This document shows, piece after piece, positions 7,998 through 16,084 of a stretch of 64,000 nt of DNA; the stretch's first letter is position 1; each line of letters begins with the position of its first letter. Under the pieces are notes generated by a model. That model was not told the origin of the DNA. It saw only the letters and a program-made list of their open reading frames with translations, and searched no databases. The DNA is from Streptomyces venezuelae (lineage in GTDB: Bacteria > Actinomycetota > Actinomycetes > Streptomycetales > Streptomycetaceae), in the NCBI RefSeq assembly GCF_008642315.1, contig NZ_CP029192.1:4526001-4590000 (forward strand). Reading direction: 5' to 3'. A program made the position numbers and the translations under genes.

Positions 7998-8450
7998 TCA
8001 GAGGGGCAACTTGAAGCCCACGTGCGATGCCTGGAACCCGAGTCGCTCGTAGAAGCGGTGGGCATCGATACGCGTGGCGTCGGACGTCAGCTGCACCAAC
8101 TGGCAGTTCTGACGCCGGGATTCCGCTACGGCCCACTCGATGAACTGCGTGCCGAGCCCGCTGCCCCGCTCGTCGGCATGCACGCGCACGCCTTCGATGA
8201 TCGAGCGCGTGGCGCCCTTCCGGGAGAGCCCCGGAATGATCGTGAGCTGGAGCGTGCCCACGACGCGGCCCTCGCGTTCGGCGACGACCAGGTGCTGGTT
8301 GGGGTCGTCGTCAAGGCGCTCGAACGCCGTGACGTACGGAGCGAGGTCGTCCGGCGACTCACGTGTCGCGCCCAGAGGATCGTCGGCGAGCATGCCCACG
8401 ATGGCGGGCAGATCCGCGGCGATGGCGGGGCGTATCTCAAGATCTCCCAT
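7998..8450 (-). CDS. GNAT-family N-acetyltransferase
   Basis: 150-aa acetyltransferase (acetyl-CoA dependent, substrate unknown). The CoA-binding motif A is HADERGSGLGTQFIEWAV, with the R/Q-x-x-G-x-G/A signature in ERGSGLG, and RFYERLGF near the end is typical motif B. ATG 8450 has no Shine-Dalgarno but TAGGCT (8458-8463 on the minus strand) lies exactly 7 nt upstream, suggesting its own leaderless promoter rather than dependence on the MarR gene behind it. Confidence 0.88.
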   Translation of the reverse strand: MGDLEIRPAIAADLPAIVGMLADDPLGATRESPDDLAPYVTAFERLDDDPNQHLVVAEREGRVVGTLQLTIIPGLSRKGATRSIIEGVRVHADERGSGLGTQFIEWAVAESRRQNCQLVQLTSDATRIDAHRFYERLGFQASHVGFKLPL

Positions 8451-8464
8451 GCGACCCAGCCTAT

Positions 8465-8492
8465 GCGCGCACAGTACGGACCCTGTGCGCGC
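8465..8492. promoter_or_regulatory. Inverted repeat between MarR and GNAT genes
   Basis: GCGCGCACAG (8465-8474) and CTGTGCGCGC (8483-8492) are a perfect 10-bp inverted repeat with an 8-bp loop. It could be the terminator of the MarR gene ending at 8505, or an operator, because it abuts the likely -10 box of the GNAT gene (8458-8463). Confidence 0.5.
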
Positions 8493-8504
8493 ACAGCGCG
8501 CCCT

Positions 8505-8957
8505 CTACGCGCGCAGCGTTTCGACGGCGTTGACCAGCGGGGCGAGCTCCGGGTTCCGTGCCGCCTCGTCGAGCGCCTCGCGCAGGGCCGCGTCGTTCGT
8601 GGGACGCGCCTCGGCGAGAAGCGCGGCACCGGCCTCGCTGACGTCGGTGTAGATGCCGCGACGGTCCGTGGGGCACAGATACCGGGCCAGCAGACCGCGC
8701 TCCTCGAGCCGGGTCACTAGGCGCGTGGTCGCGCTCTGGCTCAGCACCACGGCGTCGGCGACCTGCTTCATCTGCAGATGGCCCCCTTCGCCGTCGTGCT
8801 GGCGGTTGAGCACGTCCAGAAGGCCGTACTCCCGCACGCTCAGGCCGTGCTTGGCCTGCAGGGCGCGCTCGACGTGGGCCTCGATCTTCCCGTGGAGCAG
8901 GGAGAGGGCGCACCAGCTTTGGGCGAGCGCGGTCAGTGCGGGGTCTGTCGCTGTCAT
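8505..8957 (-). CDS. MarR-family transcriptional regulator
   Basis: 150-aa winged-helix repressor. Residues 35-105 hold the MarR DNA-binding domain: LSVREYGLLDVLNRQ, QMKQVADAVVLSQSATTRLVTRLEERGLL and the wing YLCPTDRRGIYTDVSEAG. I use ATG 8957, with GGAGG about 11 nt before it; further upstream in-frame residues are not MarR-like and run into the divergent efflux gene. It very probably represses the divergent MFS pump at 9097. Chemical inducers are typical for the family. Confidence 0.92.
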   Translation of the reverse strand: MTATDPALTALAQSWCALSLLHGKIEAHVERALQAKHGLSVREYGLLDVLNRQHDGEGGHLQMKQVADAVVLSQSATTRLVTRLEERGLLARYLCPTDRRGIYTDVSEAGAALLAEARPTNDAALREALDEAARNPELAPLVNAVETLRA

Positions 8958-9021
8958 GGCTCTTGGTCCTCCGTCCCGGAGCGGCTGCACCCAGGGTAGT
9001 CCACCGGTGCAATATCCGGCG

Positions 9022-9046
9022 GTTGCATATAGCCCGCGTCTGCAAC
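9022..9046. promoter_or_regulatory. Probable MarR operator
   Basis: GTTGCA (9022-9027) and TGCAAC (9041-9046) form an inverted repeat in the 139-bp divergent region between the MarR and MFS genes. Two further TGCAAT half-sites occur (about 9008-9013 and 9073-9078). Repeated TGCAA half-sites in a MarR/MFS divergent region suggest operator DNA; binding is not shown. Confidence 0.45.
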
Positions 9047-9096
9047 TATTGTGGACGCACGTTAAGCGCACCTGCAATCGTCTGGAAGGTAGATCC

Positions 9097-10305
9097 ATGC
9101 CTCTCGCGCTTCTGGCCCTCGCGATCGGGGCTTTCGGAATCGGAACCACCGAGTTCGTGATCATGGGGCTGCTTCCCGAGGTCGCGGGTGACTTCGGTGT
9201 CTCCATCCCGACGGCCGGCTTCCTCGTGACCGGCTATGCCCTCGGCGTCGTGCTCGGCGCCCCCCTGATGACCGCCCTCGGCACGCGGATCCCGCGCAAG
9301 CGGATGCTCATGCTGTTGATGGGCCTCTTCGTCGTCGGCAACCTGCTCTCCGCCGTGGCTCCCGTCTTCGGCGTGATGCTGGCAGGCCGCGTCGTCGCCT
9401 CCCTCGCCCACGGCGCTTTCTTCGGCATCGGCTCGGTCGTCGCGGCCGAGCTGGTGGCACCCGAGAAGAAGGCCGGAGCGATCGCCATGATGTTCTCCGG
9501 CCTCACGGTCGCCAACGTCGTCGGCGTGCCGCTCGGCACGCTCGTGGGCCAGGCCATCGGCTGGCGGATCACCTTCGTGATCGTCGCCGCCCTCGGCGTG
9601 GTCGGCCTGTTCGGCGTCGCCCGGCTCGTACCGGACCTGCCCAAGCCCGAAGGCGTACGGCTGCGCGACGAGATCGGCGCCTTCCGCAACGTACAGGTGC
9701 TGCTCGCCATGGCGATGACCGTGCTCGGCTTCGGCGGCGTCTTCGCGGCCATCACCTACATCACGCCGATGATGACGGACGTCGCCGGTTACGCGGACTC
9801 CTCCGTCACCTGGCTGCTCGTTCTCTTCGGGCTCGGCATGGTCGGCGGGAATCTCGTCGCGGGCCGGTTCGCGGACCGTGCGCTGATGCCGATGCTGTAC
9901 GTGACGCTCGGCTCCCTCGCCTTGGTCCTCGCCCTGTTCACCCTCACCGCGCACAACAAGGTCGCGGCCGCCGTGACGGTGCTGCTGATCGGAGCGCTGG
10001 GCTTCGCCACGGTGCCGCCGCTGCAGAAGCGCGTCCTGGACCACGCATCGGGCGCCCCGACGCTCGCCTCGGCCGTCAACATCGGCGCCTTCAACCTGGG
10101 CAACGCGCTGTCGGCCTGGCTCGGTGGCCTCGTCATCTCCGCGGGCCTCGGCTACACCGCCCCCAACTGGGTCGGCGCGGTGCTCGCCGCTTCCGCCCTC
10201 GTCCTGGCCTTCGTGTCGGCCGCCCTGGAGCGTCGCCCGGCGCCCCCCGCCCCGGCTGTGGCGAGCGTGGCCCCTGTCGAGCAGCGGACACCCGTCCACC
10301 ACTGA
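9097..10305 (+). CDS. MFS transporter, DHA1 drug/arabinose-efflux type
   Basis: 402-aa inner-membrane exporter with about 12 predicted helices. The start MPLALLALAIGAFGIGTTEFVIMGLLPEVA is characteristic of the AraJ/YdhP/NepI-like efflux branch. ATG 9097 has GGAAGG 7 nt upstream; the open frame to the left overlaps the MarR gene and is not used. Proton-driven export of a small molecule is expected; the substrate is unknown. The divergent MarR gene is its likely repressor. The C-terminal Ala/Pro-rich tail is cytoplasmic. Confidence 0.92.
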   Translation: MPLALLALAIGAFGIGTTEFVIMGLLPEVAGDFGVSIPTAGFLVTGYALGVVLGAPLMTALGTRIPRKRMLMLLMGLFVVGNLLSAVAPVFGVMLAGRVVASLAHGAFFGIGSVVAAELVAPEKKAGAIAMMFSGLTVANVVGVPLGTLVGQAIGWRITFVIVAALGVVGLFGVARLVPDLPKPEGVRLRDEIGAFRNVQVLLAMAMTVLGFGGVFAAITYITPMMTDVAGYADSSVTWLLVLFGLGMVGGNLVAGRFADRALMPMLYVTLGSLALVLALFTLTAHNKVAAAVTVLLIGALGFATVPPLQKRVLDHASGAPTLASAVNIGAFNLGNALSAWLGGLVISAGLGYTAPNWVGAVLAASALVLAFVSAALERRPAPPAPAVASVAPVEQRTPVHH

Positions 10306-10321
10306 CCCAGGCACCCAGCCC

Positions 10322-10375
10322 CCTGGGCGCCTGCCTCCAACCTCCTGGGCGCCTACCCCCAATCCCCTGGGCGCC
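10322..10375. repeat. 22-bp-period tandem repeat
   Basis: Three exact copies of CCTGGGCGCC start at 10322, 10344 and 10366, a 22-bp period with C-rich spacers. They fill the gap between the MFS and HbpS-like genes. The role is unknown; copy number could vary by slippage. Confidence 0.8.
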
Positions 10376-10430
10376 CATCCCCCATCCCCCTTCAAGCCCC
10401 CAAGCACAACCCCGCAAGGAGAACCCCCTC

Positions 10431-10859
10431 ATGAGCACCACCAACCCCACCGCCGTCGCCCCCCTGACCATCGGGGACGCCGAGGCCCTCGTCACCGCGG
10501 CCCGCCGGGCAGCCGAGGAAGCCGGTGTCACGGTCAGCGTCACCGTTCTTGACGCGGGCGGCCACCTCCTCGCCTTCCGGCGCGACGACCGGGCCGTCCT
10601 GATCTCCGGTGAGACCAGCACCCGCAAGGCGTACACCGCCCTCCAGCTGAACGCCCCGACCGCCGATCTGGTCGACGCGGTTCAGCCCGGTGGCCTCTTC
10701 CACACCCTGCCCACCGCGCTCGACCGCCCCCTGCTCTTCATCGCGGGCGGCGTCCCCGTCCACCGTGACGGCCGTCTGATCGGTGCGGTCGGCGTCGGCG
10801 GCGGCGCGCCCGAGCAGGACCACGGCTTCGCGACGGCGGCCGTCGAGACCCTCGTGTAG
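10431..10859 (+). CDS. GlcG/HbpS-family haem-binding-like protein
   Basis: 142 aa. The GlcG/HbpS fold is recognised from LTIGDAEALVTAARRAAEE, VTVLDAGGHLLAFRRDDRA, STRKAYTAL and the C-terminal VGVGGGAPEQDHGFATAAV. Streptomyces HbpS binds haem and modulates a redox two-component system, but this copy has no signal peptide and no sensor kinase next to it, so it is probably a cytoplasmic GlcG-like protein. It is 125 bp downstream of the MFS gene, with a separate Shine-Dalgarno AAGGAGAA. A strong terminator follows. Confidence 0.85.
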   Translation: MSTTNPTAVAPLTIGDAEALVTAARRAAEEAGVTVSVTVLDAGGHLLAFRRDDRAVLISGETSTRKAYTALQLNAPTADLVDAVQPGGLFHTLPTALDRPLLFIAGGVPVHRDGRLIGAVGVGGGAPEQDHGFATAAVETLV

Positions 10860-10892
10860 TCGGTCCGAGGCGTACGCGTACGGGCGTACGAG

Positions 10893-10927
10893 AAGGCCCG
10901 CTCCCGGCAACGCCGGGAGCGGGCCTT
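10893..10927 (+). terminator. Strong Rho-independent-type hairpin
   Basis: A perfect 16-bp stem with a 3-nt AAC loop (10893-10908 pairs with 10912-10927) follows the HbpS-like gene and faces the converging GNAT gene. Just after it, GTGGTTCGCGGTC is repeated at 10941 and 10958. Confidence 0.85.
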
Positions 10928-10979
10928 TCTGCGGTGGTCCGTGGTTCGCGGTCTGCAGTGGTTCGCGGTCCGCGGTGGG

Positions 10980-11858
10980 TCAACCCGCCGCGACGGTCAG
11001 CGGTGCGAAACGGCGCGTCCAGTCACCCGGCAGCTCCGGCACGCCGTATGCCATCACGGCGTTGAAGGCGACGGTCTCCAGGCCGCTCTCCTTCACCCAG
11101 GCCAGCAGCTCCTCGTGCCGTACGTCGATGTCGGTGCGCAGCGGCCGGTCGGTACCGGCGCCGAGGGAGGCGATGAGGGCCTTCGCGGTCTCGGTGTCCC
11201 GTGCGACGAGCGGGCCCACGACGTGAGTTGCCATGTTGGGCCAGGCCCCCGCGTATCCGATGACTTCTCCGTCGGCCTCCGCGACCCGCAGCTGGTCCGT
11301 GAAGGCGGGGAGTCTGGTGATCACATGCATGCGGTCGTGGCCGAAGACCTCGGTGTCGAGCCGAAGGATGGAAGTCAGGTCTTCCGCGGTGGCCGGACGG
11401 GTGGCGACAGCGGGCAGAGCTCCTGGACCGCCCGCCGGGGTGAAGCGCCCCATGACCATCTCGGCCCGACCGATCACCTTGAAGCCGAGCTGTTCGTAGA
11501 GAGGCCGGCCGTTCGGGGTCGCGTGGAGGGTCAGAGGGGTGGAGCCCGCCTCGTCGACGGCGTTCCGCATCAGTCTGCGTCCGATGCCCTGGCGGGCGTA
11601 CCGCTCGGCTACGAGGACCATGCCGATCGCCGCGAGGGCGGGGCGCCCGGGAGGGCCGTACTGGGTCACTACGTAGGCACCCATGAGGCCGTTGCCGTCA
11701 GGGGCGTCGATGCCGTAGCCCGTTCCGGCCGACAGCAACAGGCCCCACTTGTGTTCTTCACGCGGCCAGCCCCGGTCCTCGGACAGATCGGCGCAGACCT
11801 GCAGATCGCGGGGGGTCAGTCGGCGGATGGGCGGTGCGGAGAGGGAAGGTGTCGACAC
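10980..11858 (-). CDS. Two-domain GNAT N-acetyltransferase
   Basis: 292 aa, two tandem GNAT folds. The first carries VAERYARQGIGRRLMRNAV (CoA motif Q-x-x-G-x-G/R), followed by LYEQLGFKVIGRAEMVMG; the second half (from about residue 150) is a degenerate GNAT fold of the GNAT_acetyltr_2 type. I choose GTG 11858 (VSTPSLSAPPIRRLT) because conserved sequence begins there; the open frame reaches a GTG at 11960 that would be read through parS and has no recognised domain. Substrate unknown. Confidence 0.83.
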   Translation of the reverse strand: MSTPSLSAPPIRRLTPRDLQVCADLSEDRGWPREEHKWGLLLSAGTGYGIDAPDGNGLMGAYVVTQYGPPGRPALAAIGMVLVAERYARQGIGRRLMRNAVDEAGSTPLTLHATPNGRPLYEQLGFKVIGRAEMVMGRFTPAGGPGALPAVATRPATAEDLTSILRLDTEVFGHDRMHVITRLPAFTDQLRVAEADGEVIGYAGAWPNMATHVVGPLVARDTETAKALIASLGAGTDRPLRTDIDVRHEELLAWVKESGLETVAFNAVMAYGVPELPGDWTRRFAPLTVAAG

Positions 11859-11944
11859 GCGGGCCAGGCTGTCTGACGTACATCCTCGGCGTCCAGCCGT
11901 TTGTGGGCAGAAGCACGTAGCTTTCGGCCACGGTTCAGCTTCTC

Positions 11945-11958
11945 GTTTCACGTGAAAC
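11945..11958. other. parS: parS site
   Basis: Exact GTTTCACGTGAAAC match, in the 140-bp divergent region between the two-domain GNAT gene and the HAD gene. Expected to bind ParB during chromosome segregation. Confidence 0.92.
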
Positions 11959-11998
11959 ACGCCGACGAGCGGTAGCCACGGGCACTAGCCTCGGCCAC

Positions 11999-12631
11999 AT
12001 GGCACGCCTACACCTCTTCGACCTGGACGGGACGCTGCTGCACGGCACGGCAGCCCCGGTGGAGATATCGCGACAACTCGGTCTGGACACGGAGATCGCC
12101 GAACTCGAGCGCGAGTTCGTGGCGGGGCATCTGGGATCGCCCGAGTACGCGGAGCGGGTGCACGCCTTGTGGGCGGAGCTCACGGAGGCGCACGTGACGG
12201 CGGCCTTCGAGGGGGCACCCTGGCTCGACGGCATCCAGGAGACTTGGGCCGAGATCCGTGACGGCGGAGACTACTGCGCGGTGATCTCCCTCTCGCCGTC
12301 CTTCTTCGTGGAGCGGCTCGCCGGGTGGGGTGCGCACGCCGCGCACGGGTCGCTCTTCCCGGCCGTGCCGTTCACCGAACCCGTGAATCCGACGGGCATT
12401 CTCGACGCCGCGGCCAAGGTGAAGATCGCGGACCGTCTCTGTGAAGAGTTCGGGGTGGACAGGAGCGACTGCGTCGCGTACGGGGACTCGCTTTCCGACC
12501 TGGAGTTGTTCGGAGCGGTGCCGCTATCGGTGGCCGTCAATGCGGATCAACGGCTGGTGAGCCTGGCCACCCACTCTTATGTCGGGCGTGATCTGCGTAA
12601 GGCGTACGAATTGGTCCGGCACGACCGGTAA
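11999..12631 (+). CDS. HAD-superfamily phosphatase (SerB/phosphoserine phosphatase-like)
   Basis: 210-aa HAD hydrolase. Motif I is FDLDGTLL at residue 6 (nucleophile Asp), motif II ISLSPS, a Lys in KVKIADRL, and motif IV GDSLSDLE near residue 162. The cap is of the SerB type, so a small phosphomonoester is the likely substrate. No Shine-Dalgarno is seen: TAGCCT lies 7 nt before the ATG (11986-11991), suggesting a leaderless mRNA. The 3' end of this gene is followed by 427 bp without an obvious gene. Confidence 0.88.
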   Translation: MARLHLFDLDGTLLHGTAAPVEISRQLGLDTEIAELEREFVAGHLGSPEYAERVHALWAELTEAHVTAAFEGAPWLDGIQETWAEIRDGGDYCAVISLSPSFFVERLAGWGAHAAHGSLFPAVPFTEPVNPTGILDAAAKVKIADRLCEEFGVDRSDCVAYGDSLSDLELFGAVPLSVAVNADQRLVSLATHSYVGRDLRKAYELVRHDR

Positions 12632-13058
12632 TTGAGGCAATTGGCAGGCGAGCCCCGCGAATTCGGGGCCCAGGGGAGAGGGACTTGTGCGTTCGGCGGC
12701 TGCCGGTATGGTCGATCAAGGTCCGCGCCGGGTGGGTCCCTCCACACTCCGGAGCGCGGCGCGCAGGTGAATGAAGCCTAACGGGGCAGAGAGATCCAGA
12801 ACCCGTACTTCCTGTTATGCGGCTGACGCGGCTGCGAGCAATGGGATGCTGCGATGAGGGGACTGCGGCCAATGTCACATTCTCCACCTACTTGTCCGTA
12901 GGGTCCGGGGAGCCGGGGTTCAATGTGGCCATATCGGCCATCGAGGCAGAAGAGCGAGGACAGGCGCAGAGCGGCAACTGGCGCAGAGCGGGGACAGCAG
13001 GCAGCTTCCGTCAGGGAGTGCCCAGACCGACCGAGAGATGTTCGAGGCGAGGCACAAC
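12632..13058. other. Intergenic region without a supported gene
   Basis: 427 bp between the HAD and flavohaemoglobin genes. Reading frames exist in several phases but none has a recognisable domain or convincing start. Two short palindromes may be regulatory for the flavohaemoglobin gene: AATGTCACATT (12871-12881) and TGGCC-ATATC-GGCCA (12926-12940). Neither resembles the NsrR site known to me. Confidence 0.5.
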
Positions 13059-14369
13059 ATGGACGCTCCGACCACCACGTCGGCCGATGACGGCACGTCC
13101 GGAGACGGAAGCGGCTGGTTCACTCCGCGCAAGCCGCCGAAGGGGCCGGAGGACGAGCGAATACCCACCGGTCCGGAAGCGTCTCAGCACCAGGCGCCGC
13201 CCCCGCACGCGCAGTCCACCGCGCCCCCGATATCCGTCGAGCAGGCGAAGCCGGCACGGAAGGCCTCCGCCGATGCCCTGCTGGTGCAGCGCACGATGGC
13301 CGAGATCGCGCCTGTCGCCGACAAGGTCACGTCGTACTTCTACGCGTTGCTCTTCACCCGTCACCCGGAGCTCCGCGCCCTGTTCCCCGCGGCGATGGAC
13401 ACCCAGCGGGACCGCATCCTCAAGGCGCTGCTGACCGCGGCCGAGCACATCGACCACACCGACGTGCTCGTCGCCTACCTGAAGAACCTCGGGCGCGGAC
13501 ACCGCAAGTACGGCACCCAGGCCGAGCACTACCCGGCCGTCGGCGAATGCCTGATCGGCTCGTTGAGCCGGTACGCGAGTACGACGTGGGACGAGGAGAC
13601 CGAGGCCGCCTGGGTCCGGACGTACACGACGATCTCCCAGACCATGATCGACGCGGCTGCCGAGGACGAGATGCGCGCCCCCGCCTGGTGGTTCGCCGAA
13701 GTCGTCTCGCACGACCTCAGGACGCCTGACATCGCTGTCGTCACGGTCCGGCCCGACCAGCCGTACCCGTTCCTCGCGGGGCAGTACACCAGCCTGGAGA
13801 CCCCCTGGTGGCCCCGGGTCTGGCGCCACTACTCCTTCGCCTCTGCCCCGCGCCCGGACGGGCTGCTCTCCTTCCACGTCAAGGCCGTGTCGGCCGGCTG
13901 GGTCTCCAACGCCCTGGTTCACCACGCCCGCCCCGGCGACATCCTGCGGCTGGGCCCGCCTACCGGTTCGATGACCGTCGACCACACCACCGACAGCGGC
14001 CTTCTCTGCCTGGGCGGCGGCACGGGCATCGCCCCCATCAAGGCCCTCGTCGAGGACGTCGCCGAGCACGGCAGACGGCGCCCCATGGAGGTCTTCTACG
14101 GAGCACGCACCGACCACGACCTGTACGACATCGACACGATGCTCCGCCTTCAGCAGTCCCACCCCTGGCTCGCCGTCCGGCCGATCGTCGACCAGCGGGC
14201 ACAACTGCCGGACGCCGTACGTGAGTACGGACCGTGGAACGAGTACGACGCGTACCTCTCGGGACCGCCCGGCATGATCCGGAACGGAGTGGACGCCCTG
14301 CGGGACATCGGCATCCCGGAGGGCCGGATCCGTCACGACTCGGTAGAGGAACTGGTGGCCTCGGACTAG
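13059..14369 (+). CDS. Flavohaemoglobin-like nitric oxide dioxygenase
   Basis: 436 aa. A Pro-rich leader (about 65 residues) precedes a globin domain (MAEIAPVADKVTSYFYALLFTRHPELRALFP; proximal His in GRGHRKYG), an FAD domain (RHYSFAS near residue 255) and an NAD-binding domain (LGGGTGIAPIKALVED near 318). Flavohaemoglobins oxidise NO to nitrate using NADH and O2. I prefer ATG 13059, with GCGAGG upstream; ATG 13038 would add seven residues. The gene converges with NUDIX, the stops being 6 bp apart with a small CTAGG/CCTAG hairpin across both. Confidence 0.9.
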   Translation: MDAPTTTSADDGTSGDGSGWFTPRKPPKGPEDERIPTGPEASQHQAPPPHAQSTAPPISVEQAKPARKASADALLVQRTMAEIAPVADKVTSYFYALLFTRHPELRALFPAAMDTQRDRILKALLTAAEHIDHTDVLVAYLKNLGRGHRKYGTQAEHYPAVGECLIGSLSRYASTTWDEETEAAWVRTYTTISQTMIDAAAEDEMRAPAWWFAEVVSHDLRTPDIAVVTVRPDQPYPFLAGQYTSLETPWWPRVWRHYSFASAPRPDGLLSFHVKAVSAGWVSNALVHHARPGDILRLGPPTGSMTVDHTTDSGLLCLGGGTGIAPIKALVEDVAEHGRRRPMEVFYGARTDHDLYDIDTMLRLQQSHPWLAVRPIVDQRAQLPDAVREYGPWNEYDAYLSGPPGMIRNGVDALRDIGIPEGRIRHDSVEELVASD

Positions 14370-14375
14370 GCGGTC

Positions 14376-14858
14376 CTAGCCCAGATCGGGGGCGTGCATC
14401 GCGCGGACGCCCTCGATGTTGCCGTCCAAGTAGTGCCGCAGGGACAGCGGCACGAGGTGGACCGATGCGATGCCGACTCTGGTGAACGGCACGTGCACGA
14501 TCTCGTACTCGCCGCACGGCTCCTCGACCTCGGGGCCGTGCCGCTGGTCGAGGTCCATGGACTCCAGGCGGCAGACGAAGAAGTGCTGCACCTTGACGCC
14601 GGTCGCGCCGCCGTCCTCGCCGATGTGCTCGACGGTGTCGACGAAGCACGGTACGACGTCGGTGATCTTGGCACCGAGTTCTTCGTGCACCTCACGATGG
14701 AGTGCGTCGACGACGGAGTCGTCCTCTGCCTCCACCCCGCCTCCCGGTGTGATCCAGTACGGATCGACGCCCGGCTTGCTGCGCTTGATCAGAATCAGGT
14801 CGTCGCCGTCCAGCAGGACGGCGCGTGCGGTGCGCTTGACCACGGGTCGGACGGTCAT
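14376..14858 (-). CDS. NUDIX hydrolase
   Basis: 160-aa pyrophosphohydrolase. The NUDIX box runs GVEAEDDSVVDALHREVHEELGA (residues about 39-61; catalytic REVHEE intact, first Glu of the G-x5-E replaced by Asp). It cleaves nucleoside diphosphates linked to another group; the exact substrate is not predictable. There is no clear Shine-Dalgarno before ATG 14858. A one-mismatch parS site lies 22 bp upstream of the start. Confidence 0.9.
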   Translation of the reverse strand: MTVRPVVKRTARAVLLDGDDLILIKRSKPGVDPYWITPGGGVEAEDDSVVDALHREVHEELGAKITDVVPCFVDTVEHIGEDGGATGVKVQHFFVCRLESMDLDQRHGPEVEEPCGEYEIVHVPFTRVGIASVHLVPLSLRHYLDGNIEGVRAMHAPDLG

Positions 14859-14879
14859 GGGGGAAATGTGGCCCGGACT

Positions 14880-14893
14880 GTTCCACGTGAAAC
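14880..14893. other. parS: Variant parS site (one mismatch)
   Basis: GTTCCACGTGAAAC differs from parS at one base in the left arm and is flanked symmetrically by T and A. It lies between NUDIX and the LysR gene. ParB affinity is probably reduced compared with exact sites. Confidence 0.65.
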
Positions 14894-14917
14894 ATCGTGA
14901 ACCAGCCGCGCCCCCCA

Positions 14918-15835
14918 TCAAGCCCAGTCGACGGCGGCACGCACCAACCACTCGTGCGCCCGCGCAATGTGCGGCATGACGAGTGTCCCGGTGCGCACTG
15001 CCAAGAAGTACGTACGCAAAGGGGGTACGGCGGGGTCGAGCAGAGTCACGATGTCGCCGCGTGCCAGGGCTGGTGCGCACAGGTAGCGGGGCAGAACGGC
15101 GAGACCGGCACCAGCGGTCACGCAGGCGAGGACAGCTCGCAGATCCGGCACGATGACGGCGCCCGACGCCGTGGGCCGGGCGTCGAAGACGGCGGTCCAG
15201 TAGCGGGAGACGAACGGCAGTGACTCGTGGACTTCGACCACGGGGATGTCCCGTAACGACGCCGCTGTCCGGTGTCGCAGCCCGCCGCCTTCGGCACGGG
15301 CCGCGACACGGGCCGCCCACCGCTCCTCCGCGACCAGGACGTGCTCCTCGTCGCAGAGCGGTGTCGTGGTGAGCAGCGGACCGCGGGGCCGGACCGTGGC
15401 GATGGCCAGGTCGTGGTGGCCGGCGGCCAGTCCTTCCAGGACCTCCTCCGCATTGCCGAACGAGGCGCGCAGGGCGTGGCTGTGGCCGTCCTGGCCGGTC
15501 AGGGCGGTGAGCGCGGGCAGGGCACGCTCGGCGGTGAACTCCGGGGGGCCCGCGAGGTGGAGGGTGCGTACGGACGAGTCCTCGTCGAGTCCGGTCTCGG
15601 CGATCTCGACCAGGGCGTCCAGATGGGGCGCGGCTTTGTGCGCGAGTTCGTCGCCGATGGTCGTGGGAGTCACCCCACGGGCCTGTCGCAGGAAAAGGGG
15701 CCGCCCCAACTGCCGCTCCAGCGTGCGTATCTGTGACGTGACCGCGGGCTGGGAGAGCCCCAGAAGAGCTGCGGCACGCGTGAAGGACCCGGCCCGGTGC
15801 ACCGTCACGAAAGTGCGCAGCAGGGCCAGGTCCAT
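14918..15835 (-). CDS. LysR-family transcriptional regulator
   Basis: 305 aa. The N-terminal winged helix-turn-helix is canonical (MDLALLRTFVTVHRAGSFTRAAALLGLSQPAVTSQIRTLERQLG), followed by a periplasmic-binding-protein-like effector domain ending LRTYFLAVRTG. ATG 15835 has GGGGAGG about 8 nt upstream. There is no adjacent divergent metabolic gene, so the target is not evident; the upstream AT-rich stretch around 15878-15890 is its probable promoter/operator. Confidence 0.93.
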   Translation of the reverse strand: MDLALLRTFVTVHRAGSFTRAAALLGLSQPAVTSQIRTLERQLGRPLFLRQARGVTPTTIGDELAHKAAPHLDALVEIAETGLDEDSSVRTLHLAGPPEFTAERALPALTALTGQDGHSHALRASFGNAEEVLEGLAAGHHDLAIATVRPRGPLLTTTPLCDEEHVLVAEERWAARVAARAEGGGLRHRTAASLRDIPVVEVHESLPFVSRYWTAVFDARPTASGAVIVPDLRAVLACVTAGAGLAVLPRYLCAPALARGDIVTLLDPAVPPLRTYFLAVRTGTLVMPHIARAHEWLVRAAVDWA

Positions 15836-15971
15836 GGCGACGCGCCTCCCCTTCGTGCCCACAGGGTGCGCCCAACTATAAATATGCCGATAGCTTTCTG
15901 TCGTTACTGTGATTGGACACTGACACAGAGTCAACTAGCCTAGTTGGCGCGGTTCTTCGCGCGCAGAACCG

Positions 15972-16010
15972 GAACGGCCCGAGCCACGAGGGGGGAGGCT
16001 CGGGCCGTTC
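15972..16010. terminator. Hairpin terminator
   Basis: Perfect 14-bp stem (15972-15985 with 15997-16010) and an 11-nt G-rich loop, 75 bp before the end of the trans-sulfuration gene and upstream of LysR. A smaller palindrome CAACTA-GCC-TAGTTG lies at 15932-15946, and GGTTCT/AGAACC at 15951-15970. No gene is seen in 15836-16084. Confidence 0.7.
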
Positions 16011-16084
16011 GTTGTACGTAGCCGGGGCGGGTGCCCCGCGCCGATCGGCAACCTCGCCGGACGGCGCGAGGACGCCGCTGCCGG

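Noticed and set aside
12817..13434. 205-codon open frame overlapping the flavohaemoglobin start
   Set aside because: The second half is an Arg/Ser/Pro-rich frame shift of the flavohaemoglobin gene; the first half has no domain.
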